Assembly: GCA_029882995.1 (NCBI GenBank)
Contig: JAOUJV010000005.1
Span: forward strand, 1 to 62,694
Length of the DNA stretch: 62,694 nt
From: Gammaproteobacteria bacterium
GTDB lineage: Bacteria > Pseudomonadota > Gammaproteobacteria > DAOVJZ01
Reading direction: 5' to 3'
The notes under the pieces are model-generated. The model did not search any database and had not been told where the DNA came from. It worked only from the letters and a program-made list of their open reading frames with translations. Positions within the stretch are counted from its first letter, which is position 1. Every line of letters starts with the position of its first letter. Both the position numbers and the translations under genes were made by a program. Below are positions 55,196 through 62,694 of the stretch, piece after piece.

Positions 55196-55546
55196 TTAGT
55201 CTACTTTAATAGTCTTAATCTCTATTGCTGATTTAGAAACAATTATTTTATCGTTAAAGTCAAACCCATTAGTAACATAACCAATCTCATTTTGAATCGA
55301 ACTTCCTGATAAGAATCTAATTTTTATCGTGTAATGACTATCAGATGTAATTATAAAATCACCAATAACAGTTTTTTCTGGATCTATATTTCTAAATTCA
55401 AATTCTTGGTCACAAACTTTCACAACTGCTGATGAAATAATCTCGCCAGACATATTAACCAGCTCAAATCTTCCAAAATTCTCGCCACATGATGACAAAA
55501 AAACCAACGACACCATTAGAAAGACAAAATTATATAGAACCTTCAT
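55196..55546 (-). CDS. Small lipoprotein, unknown function
   Basis: The protein has 116 residues with a lipobox (MVSLVFLSSC). The mature part is a short beta-rich domain (FELVNMSGEIISSAVVKVC ... VIGDFIITSDSHYTIKIRF) that may be Ig-like. It lies in the run of small AT-rich genes downstream of the RHS gene. Such genes are often immunity proteins for polymorphic toxins; there is no direct evidence here. Confidence 0.6.
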   Translation of the reverse strand: MKVLYNFVFLMVSLVFLSSCGENFGRFELVNMSGEIISSAVVKVCDQEFEFRNIDPEKTVIGDFIITSDSHYTIKIRFLSGSSIQNEIGYVTNGFDFNDKIIVSKSAIEIKTIKVD

Positions 55547-55552
55547 TTGCCA

Positions 55553-55831
55553 CTATACTTTTTTCCCACAATTACTACATTTGCCAAATATTAAAATCTT
55601 GTAATATGGATTCATGTTTGATTCGCCGGGTTTTGGGCTATACATGGAATCACCGCAATTTGGGCATTTTAATGATGCGGTAATAACTAACGCTATAATA
55701 AGTAGTAATGGCGTCAAAATAAATAATATTGGAATAAATATTCCTTTATGATTTATTGCAAACAATAAAATAATGCCCATAATCACAAAAGCAATCAGAT
55801 AAATTGCTCTCGTTTTATTTGTGGCAGTCAT
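55553..55831 (-). CDS. Small membrane protein with CxxC zinc-ribbon pairs
   Basis: The protein has 92 residues with two hydrophobic helices (about 8-25 and 29-50), then a short soluble tail holding two cysteine pairs (CPNCG and CSNCG) that could bind zinc. It overlaps the 109-residue gene upstream by ATGA, so the two are co-translated. Unknown function; possible immunity or accessory gene for the RHS protein. Confidence 0.6.
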   Translation of the reverse strand: MTATNKTRAIYLIAFVIMGIILLFAINHKGIFIPILFILTPLLLIIALVITASLKCPNCGDSMYSPKPGESNMNPYYKILIFGKCSNCGKKV

Positions 55832-56157
55832 TTTTCTATACCAATAATTGAAACTACTTCTTCATCAGAATTAGGATTATTTATTATAACCCTAACCCAA
55901 ACACCTTCTTCCCCATTTTTAACATGCAAAGTATATTTCATGTATGGCTGTTCATTTGGCGAGCCAGAATATTTAGTTGCTTTTTTAACTTCAAATTTTT
56001 CAAATGCTCCAATAGAGTTTCTTATTTCAACATTGTTTGATAGTGCTGCTTCAATCAAATTACGTCTCTCATCACTTAAATTCATGCCTCCGCTAAAATA
56101 AATACCAATAGCAACAAGAGCACCAACAAAAAAAGAATATCCAATAAATTTTTTCAT
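55828..56157 (-). CDS. Small anchored protein directly downstream of the RHS gene
   Basis: The protein has 109 residues: an N-terminal helix (FIGYSFFVGALVAIGIYF) acting as uncleaved anchor or signal, then a compact alpha/beta domain (RRNLIEAALSNNVEIRNSIG ... YTLHVKNGEEGVWVRVIINN). It begins 16 bases after the RHS stop. That position is where a cognate immunity gene of a polymorphic toxin would be expected; the sequence itself gives no family. Confidence 0.6.
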   Translation of the reverse strand: MKKFIGYSFFVGALVAIGIYFSGGMNLSDERRNLIEAALSNNVEIRNSIGAFEKFEVKKATKYSGSPNEQPYMKYTLHVKNGEEGVWVRVIINNPNSDEEVVSIIGIEK

Positions 56158-56173
56158 AATAAAACTATTTTTT

Positions 56174-59100
56174 CTATTTACCCCAATTCGAATAGCTGCC
56201 TATATCAACACCCATTGAAGCTCCAGCCTTTATTCCAAAAGCCCATTTCCCATCTGTAGAAAGCGTAGACAAAGAACCTGATGCAAAGTTACCTCCAACT
56301 GGTGTGGTGACCGCGTTTCCACTCGCAATCTGACCAGTTGCATCAAGAGATACAGGTCCAACACCAAGACCTATTCCACCTGAGGCAGATGTTCTTGCAA
56401 TATATCCAGAACCAGTTGTTTTTGAATGAGGTGATGGCTCCCCTAATGGATCATAGGAAACACCTCCACCTAAACCAACACCAAGTCTGCCAGTCGCTTC
56501 AAGTGTTCCATCAAGATACGAAATATTAATTCCACCTCCTACTCCAAGATATGCCTCCAAGCTAAATGACCAAGTTCCAATTGGATCAATCGCATTAACA
56601 GGATTCCCCCCCACATAGGCATAAAGGTTGAGTCCCCCCTCAAACCCAATCGGATCTTCGGAGATGAATCTGCCGATATCCGGATCGTAGTAACGCGCCC
56701 GCATGTAGTAGAACTCAACACCTGGTTCATACATGACACCGTACTGGCCTACGTATTTAAACGGTTGGTTGATGGTTTCAAGTTCGTTGAGGACTCTACC
56801 GTAAGGGCCATAGCTATAAGCATTGATGGTATTTTCGTTGTTATCGGTCATGGCAACAGTACTGCCGATGGCATTGTAGTGGTAGGTGTAAACATTGCTG
56901 CCTTCGACCATGGCTAACAGTCCGGCACCGTGGATGTAGTATTTGGTGATGGTTCCAGCGTTGTCGGCTTCGGCTAACAGGTTGCCGGCGGCATCGTAAA
57001 TGTATTTGGTGACAATACCACTGCGGGTGGCCTTGAGACGGTTACCCGCGCCATCATAATTAAACTGGATATTAGCGCCTATTCCAGTTAGCCGGTGCGC
57101 ATAGTCAAATGTAAACGGCGTACCGCTCTTGTCACTGAGCTGGCCTTCAAAATCGTAATTGAAGGTGGCATTGGTGGTACTGTCGAGCCGGTTACGTGGG
57201 ATGTTGTAGTTAAAGGTAACACTTTCTGTAGGCAGGTTGCTCGGAGGCAAGGGTTCTTGTCTGACTTCCTGTTTGCGGTTGCCATTGCCATCGAGTACCG
57301 GGAACTGGTAGCTAGCGATAATAGTGCCATCAGCCTTTTTATTGATAAGACCAGTGAGGCGGTTGGCGTTGTCATAATCATAATCAGTGATACTGCCGTT
57401 GAAGTTGTCTACCCAGTCAAGGCGGCCTGCGATGTCGTAGTGGTAAGTAGCCACCTGGTTAGTTAGCCAATCTATTGTGACCGTTTCAAGGCGGTTCTGG
57501 TTGTCATAAATATAACTGACGGATTTGTTGCCCGGATAGGTAATGCGAGTAACATTACCCGCTTCGTCATAATCATAATCCACATCAAAACCCTGTGCAT
57601 CGGTGATGATATCAAGGCGGTTAACGGCATCGAAGGTGTTAACTGTGGTGCCTAATGAATCGATCATGGTTTCCAGATTATCTCGGCTGTCATAAGTGTA
57701 TTGTACTGTGGAGAGATCCTGATAAGTGATGGTGTCTAGCTTGCCGGTTGGTGTGTAATCTGTAGTAATAACATCTGAATTACGATCAGTATAAGTATGG
57801 ATGCGCCCGGTATCATAATAAGTATAAAAACTCTTTTTCAGTAACGGATCTGTGCTTTCCTTGAGCAGGCCGTTTTCATAATAAATGAAATTAGTATGTG
57901 CCCCTTCCTGATCGATGAGATCGGTCATCTCCCCTTTTGCATTGTAGGTGTAATCCACGACAGGACGGGTACCTACCTTTGTGGTATCCGGGTAACCATT
58001 AGTATCAAAGACATAATCGGTTACTGTTGTGCGGCCATCGGTACTGGTATCGATCAATCCATTGGGGTAATAAATGGCTGAGGTTTCATTTAACTCACCA
58101 TCTCGTGTCAATTCCAGATGGTGCTCGGCATCATAACCGTAATGTGTGTTGTTACGGAATGGATCGTAGGTATCGATTAACCTGAACTGGACATCATAAA
58201 CATTTTCAGTTTCGTTATTATCCGGATCGTAGATAAAGCGCAGGTTATTATTATTGTCATAAACATAGCGGAATTCATTACTACGTGGGTCAATAGATCT
58301 CACCGGCTGGTTCTGGCCATCGTATTCGGTATATGACTTCTCTCCAAGCGAATTCTCAACTGCAACTTTGCGGCCAGTGAAATCATAATAATAGGTTGTC
58401 CGGTTACCCAGTGGGTCTTCCTCTGATGAAGTCAGTCCGGTGTAATGCATCTTGTAGGTGGCTGTGCCGACTTTACGTGGTGCAAGCTGGGTGATTACAC
58501 GATCACTGTCATCATAGGTATTATCAACGATAGTGGCATTTACGGGATCGATCACAGTTTTCAGGCGATGCAATGTGTCGTAGGTGTATTGCCAGTTGGC
58601 ATTTTCAAGACCGGCGACATTTCTCAGCTCTTCGGCAATCTGTGTATAAACCACAGATCGACCGTTTTGATCGCTCACACTGGTGAGTAGATCACCTGTG
58701 TAGCCTACTGTCAGGGTGCGATTGTAGGTGTCTTTGACTTGAGAGAGTTTTCCAGTCACACCATCATAGATAAAGGTAAGCACATTGCCATCTACATCAG
58801 TCAGGGTGGCTATCTTGTTGTCTGCATTAAAGGCAATCACCGTACCGAAACGTTCGCGCAGTTCATAAGTACCCCCACCCAGTTTTACCAGCTCTGTTGT
58901 CACGCCAGGCGGTGGTGCATAACTACCATCCGGTAGTTTGATATAGGTAAGACCTTGATCACCCATATGAACCGTAACGGCATTATTCAATAAATTGTCT
59001 GTTGCCCAATCGGCTACCAGTGCACCGGTAATCCATGACTTGATTGTGGGCTGGGTCGCTTCCATCAAATCACGTGTCACAAAAGCAGCCACTATCAATG

Positions 59101-61678
59101 AAGCTGCATCAATCGGGGTACGCTTTCCAAGTGCCTTCACAACATCACTATTTTCAGAAAGATAAATATTATAGTTATGTGTCCAGCCTCGACCCAGTCC
59201 CGTTGTATCCTGACTCACCTGCTGGCTGTTGTGAAAACGGGTGAAACTCAAACCACGTGGTCCTGCACCGGCAATACTAATGTCGGTCATTTTTGAAAAA
59301 TAAGCACCCGTGTTTAGATCCACTGGATCAGCTGCAGGGGTTTTAGGAATTATTGATGATGGAATATTTTTAATGTAGTTATCAAACTGTACATAAGGCG
59401 TATTCAGGATCGCTGGTTGACTGGAAAAACCACCATTTAATCCACCACCGATAATCATACCCAGACTACGTGCGCTACCACTGACCCTGTAATCAACATA
59501 ACCTTTGCCTGTCCAACTATTCAGTGTTACCTGACCATTCTCGGGTAACACAAGAGTTGAACCATTATTTACTGCCGTTTGGAACTGACTTAGATCATTG
59601 GCAGTATACGTTAACGTTAACTGGGGTTGAATAGTGCCAAAATTGGCTTGATTAGCGAGGAAGAACTTACCGCCATTCTGGTTGTTGAGCGCAAAGATTT
59701 TAATGGTGGATATGCCTGGATTACTAATACCTTGTAGTTGTTCCAGCACACTGTGTTCCATGGCACTGGCAACAAAACTACCCGCCTGAAAAGCACCGGC
59801 AACCGCCGTTGCTGTTTCCGGTAGCATAGACCCCTGTTGTGCCTTCACATCAACAAAGTAGCCTTCTTCCTGCCCGATAATGCCAAAGCGATGGTGGTTG
59901 ATAAAACGATAATCACTGAGTTTAGTAATAAGATCTGTATTCAACTGGGTTTGTTGCATCCAGGTCTGCCCGATTACATTGAGTGTTTCCGTTATGACTT
60001 CATTGGAATCATTCGCCAGACCTTGCAGTGTCATGGAATTGAGCTGGCGCTGACGTTCTGCCAGCAGCTTGCTATTGCGATCACCACCAAAGGCGGATGC
60101 TAATACATAAGTCCCCACGGAACGATTGAGTGTGAATGTGACACTTTGATCAGCATAGGCACCACTGCTAGCGGCATAGGGATGATCGACTGTAACCACA
60201 AAATCAGTGAGACTACCTGACGGTGTACTTTCTGCTACCAAAAGTATGTCATCAAGATAGATTTCTGCAGTCGGCGTGACTTCAACAACGCCTGTTAAGT
60301 CCACAACTTGAGTACCAAAGACACTCCCTGCATATGACCATTCAAATGTTAGTGTTGCATTTTTTCGCCCAGCTGTTTGACCAACTCCAGAGAACTTCAC
60401 CTTAGTATCCAGACTTGCACCCGGTGCCAGATTATTAAGCCCGCCACCGCTGACAAAACTGAATGCATCGCTACCGGTTAATATCGCTGTTAATTGAATA
60501 GTAGGATTGGTATCTGGGTTGGTGTTTGTATAGGTGATGGTTGGCCCATCCTCGTTGCCAACAGTACCGAAATCCGTTGCTCCCGGTGGTGCGGGATCAA
60601 CTGGGGTATTATCTCGTACATAAGTAATGCTGAGCTTTTTACCCGCAATGTAAGGAATATCATACGTCGCATTGATCCCACCATGTTGAAATTGCACAGT
60701 ATGTACATAGCTTGCCGGAATCGCTGTCCACACTGGTTCCGTAGGTGTTCCTGTAAAAGGCATTGATGCAGGTAATGCAGTACTGTTATCTGGCACAATA
60801 ACAAGACCACCTACAATATCACGCACATAATCTTTGGCATGATTTTGTTTCAGGTAGGTTGTTAATGTATTGGTCAGGTTGTTCAGATAGGTGTCAACGG
60901 CAGCTTCATTAAGATTGCTGATTGAATCTGTACCCAACGTACCTCCAGCAGCAGCCAATAAGCCTGCCTGACTGTATCCAGTTGCTGTTGTTAAATCGAT
61001 ACCATCTGTTTTGGTATTCGGTTTGAAGGCAGGGTCAAGGTTGTATGGCGTACCTGCAATATCCACCACCACCCAGACACGATCCATGGTAAAACTGGTA
61101 CCATAATTTAATGCAGGAATCCCACCACTGGCGATAATGCCACCGATAATTGTGCTGTCCGCATCAGTACCTAACCAACTGGCTAGATTGAAGCCATCGC
61201 CTGAAGTTACTGGAATACTCATGGTGCCGTATTGGTAGTCAGCGGTATAACCAGCAGCACGTAATAGCTCAACCAGAACAGCAGCCTGATCAAAATCATT
61301 ACCACTGCGTTCTAATAAGGTTAGATGTGCGCCTTTAAGTGCACCATAGTAAGGTACATATTCAAAATTGTTACGGATAAACTGATAAATACGAACTGGA
61401 TCGTTTTCTAATGCTTCGGCTAACTGTGTGAAGTCTGAAATTGAAGATACTGCCTGGAGGGAAACCGTTTGCTCATCAACAATGGCACTTTGTGCACTTG
61501 CTTTTGTCGCAGCTTTGGATAGAGCCAGTGTTTTTTTCGATTTTTCAGGTGCAACAAGTTCGGCTGTTTCAGTAATCCAGCCTGGATTATTAACTGCTGC
61601 TTGTGCAGGAAAAATCGAAACAAGAAAACAAAAAATCACTGAAAACACATGACGAGAAAAAAAACAACAACGATCCAT
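56174..61678 (-). CDS. Very large secreted RHS/YD-repeat protein
   Basis: The protein has 1834 residues with a signal peptide (VFSVIFCFLVSIFPAQAA). At about 95-160 there is a transglutaminase-like fold segment (ERSGNDFDQAAVLVELLRAAGY); the usual catalytic Cys position looks replaced by Asn/Asp, so it may be inactive. An Ig-like choice-of-anchor domain follows near 370-475, then the RHS entry domain (DPVDLNTGAYF ... RGWTHNYNI) near 790 and dozens of YD repeats. The RHS core closes with YYDPDIGRFISEDPIGF and LYAYVGGNPVNAIDPIG. The remaining 110 or so residues are a glycine- and serine-rich tip without a recognised nuclease or toxin motif. RHS shells enclose and deliver C-terminal effectors; here delivery by the Sec route to the outside is likely. 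Confidence 0.9.
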   Translation of the reverse strand: MDRCCFFSRHVFSVIFCFLVSIFPAQAAVNNPGWITETAELVAPEKSKKTLALSKAATKASAQSAIVDEQTVSLQAVSSISDFTQLAEALENDPVRIYQFIRNNFEYVPYYGALKGAHLTLLERSGNDFDQAAVLVELLRAAGYTADYQYGTMSIPVTSGDGFNLASWLGTDADSTIIGGIIASGGIPALNYGTSFTMDRVWVVVDIAGTPYNLDPAFKPNTKTDGIDLTTATGYSQAGLLAAAGGTLGTDSISNLNEAAVDTYLNNLTNTLTTYLKQNHAKDYVRDIVGGLVIVPDNSTALPASMPFTGTPTEPVWTAIPASYVHTVQFQHGGINATYDIPYIAGKKLSITYVRDNTPVDPAPPGATDFGTVGNEDGPTITYTNTNPDTNPTIQLTAILTGSDAFSFVSGGGLNNLAPGASLDTKVKFSGVGQTAGRKNATLTFEWSYAGSVFGTQVVDLTGVVEVTPTAEIYLDDILLVAESTPSGSLTDFVVTVDHPYAASSGAYADQSVTFTLNRSVGTYVLASAFGGDRNSKLLAERQRQLNSMTLQGLANDSNEVITETLNVIGQTWMQQTQLNTDLITKLSDYRFINHHRFGIIGQEEGYFVDVKAQQGSMLPETATAVAGAFQAGSFVASAMEHSVLEQLQGISNPGISTIKIFALNNQNGGKFFLANQANFGTIQPQLTLTYTANDLSQFQTAVNNGSTLVLPENGQVTLNSWTGKGYVDYRVSGSARSLGMIIGGGLNGGFSSQPAILNTPYVQFDNYIKNIPSSIIPKTPAADPVDLNTGAYFSKMTDISIAGAGPRGLSFTRFHNSQQVSQDTTGLGRGWTHNYNIYLSENSDVVKALGKRTPIDAASLIVAAFVTRDLMEATQPTIKSWITGALVADWATDNLLNNAVTVHMGDQGLTYIKLPDGSYAPPPGVTTELVKLGGGTYELRERFGTVIAFNADNKIATLTDVDGNVLTFIYDGVTGKLSQVKDTYNRTLTVGYTGDLLTSVSDQNGRSVVYTQIAEELRNVAGLENANWQYTYDTLHRLKTVIDPVNATIVDNTYDDSDRVITQLAPRKVGTATYKMHYTGLTSSEEDPLGNRTTYYYDFTGRKVAVENSLGEKSYTEYDGQNQPVRSIDPRSNEFRYVYDNNNNLRFIYDPDNNETENVYDVQFRLIDTYDPFRNNTHYGYDAEHHLELTRDGELNETSAIYYPNGLIDTSTDGRTTVTDYVFDTNGYPDTTKVGTRPVVDYTYNAKGEMTDLIDQEGAHTNFIYYENGLLKESTDPLLKKSFYTYYDTGRIHTYTDRNSDVITTDYTPTGKLDTITYQDLSTVQYTYDSRDNLETMIDSLGTTVNTFDAVNRLDIITDAQGFDVDYDYDEAGNVTRITYPGNKSVSYIYDNQNRLETVTIDWLTNQVATYHYDIAGRLDWVDNFNGSITDYDYDNANRLTGLINKKADGTIIASYQFPVLDGNGNRKQEVRQEPLPPSNLPTESVTFNYNIPRNRLDSTTNATFNYDFEGQLSDKSGTPFTFDYAHRLTGIGANIQFNYDGAGNRLKATRSGIVTKYIYDAAGNLLAEADNAGTITKYYIHGAGLLAMVEGSNVYTYHYNAIGSTVAMTDNNENTINAYSYGPYGRVLNELETINQPFKYVGQYGVMYEPGVEFYYMRARYYDPDIGRFISEDPIGFEGGLNLYAYVGGNPVNAIDPIGTWSFSLEAYLGVGGGINISYLDGTLEATGRLGVGLGGGVSYDPLGEPSPHSKTTGSGYIARTSASGGIGLGVGPVSLDATGQIASGNAVTTPVGGNFASGSLSTLSTDGKWAFGIKAGASMGVDIGSYSNWGK

Positions 61679-62030
61679 GTTATACCCCCAATCCTTAAAG
61701 ATACTGAAATTTTTAATATAGAATTCTTACAATAAGAGCAAGTTTCATGCCGTTTCCTGATTTTTATTTTAATTACATACAATTAGAAAATTTTTTATTT
61801 TTTGATTGTGTCTAAACTTATTGAAAATGTAAAAAATTCTGATACCTTATCGCTTGTCATTTTTGCTTTTAAAACACTATTTTCACCTAAGCATATGTTT
61901 TCAATCTATTATCTTGTAAATTTAGCAGTGTAAATAAAACTGACACAGTAATAATAACTAACTGTTTTATTTATAGTTTGATGAGTCCAGAACAAGACTC
62001 AGATCCAATGAGAAACTTTTTGGTTTGGTT
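61679..62030. other. AT-rich non-coding stretch between the RHS gene and dapB
   Basis: No gene was seen. It is markedly AT-rich and presumably holds the promoter of the RHS transcript (TATATT about 35 bases before the start codon is a possible -10 element). The junction with dapB lies at its right end. Confidence 0.5.

Positions 62031-62694
<664 letters not shown>

Noticed and set aside
61568-61678. Classical polymorphic toxin with N-terminal T6SS or PAAR marker
   Set aside because: The RHS protein begins with an ordinary Sec signal peptide and has no PAAR or VgrG-linked domain.

Overview
The window reads as chromosome of a Gammaproteobacterium, probably a facultative or anaerobic respirer with a large extracellular-electron-transfer capacity. 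The backbone order dapB-carA-carB-greA-rlmE/yhbY-ftsH-folP-glmM-tpiA-secG-tRNA-Leu matches the order I recall for Pseudomonas and relatives, followed here by nuoA-G. Base composition looks AT-leaning to balanced by eye. The species cannot be named from sequence alone.

Layout. 1-6790: nuoABCDEFG on the minus strand, with nuoG running off the left edge. About 7100-10400: an integrase-less run of integron gene cassettes with recognisable attC sites, followed by a methyltransferase gene between two copies of a short palindromic repeat, all wedged between tRNA-Leu(GAG) and nuoA. 11707-12935: tRNA-Leu, secG, tpiA. 13103-40735: a cytochrome c maturation (ccm) operon on the plus strand, inserted between glmM and tpiA and itself split. 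ccmAB lies at the left and ccmCDEFGHI at the right. Between them are 20 kb of multiheme cytochromes, NHL-propeller proteins and a porin-like barrel.

The cytochrome cluster is the centrepiece. On the plus strand it has a secreted tetraheme protein of the doubled-CXXCH type (nanowire-like), two NHL lipoproteins around an outer-membrane beta-barrel, and a 12-heme protein ending in a long poly-glycine tail plus cysteine. These are followed by an 8-heme soluble protein, an 8-heme membrane-anchored protein, a di-heme-type cytochrome b, a 39-residue membrane peptide, a membrane triheme protein, a third NHL protein and a 24-heme protein. A GEMM-I (cyclic dinucleotide) riboswitch then precedes a small triheme protein. 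A convergent minus-strand operon adds a c4-like diheme and two c7-like triheme proteins. I count 70 c-type heme-binding motifs (68 CXXCH, two CX3CH). A perfect FNR/ANR half-site pair lies before the first cytochrome and two near-perfect ones lie at the right side, so anaerobic control is likely. Read together, the genes could carry electrons from quinol (cytochrome b module) through periplasmic c7/c4 carriers and a barrel conduit to cell-surface or filament cytochromes, with the Ccm machinery that matures them encoded on both sides.

40820-52895: housekeeping genes glmM, folP, ftsH, rlmE, yhbY, greA, carB, carA, with a hemerythrin, a VPxPA-CTERM surface protein and a DUF4149-like membrane protein interspersed. 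53128-62030: an insertion between carA and dapB that carries a 1834-residue RHS/YD-repeat protein with small downstream genes, a YD/thrombospondin-3/dockerin protein and a lipoprotein. A leftover copy of the dapB 3' end beside carA, together with the intact dapB at the right edge, marks both ends of this insertion.
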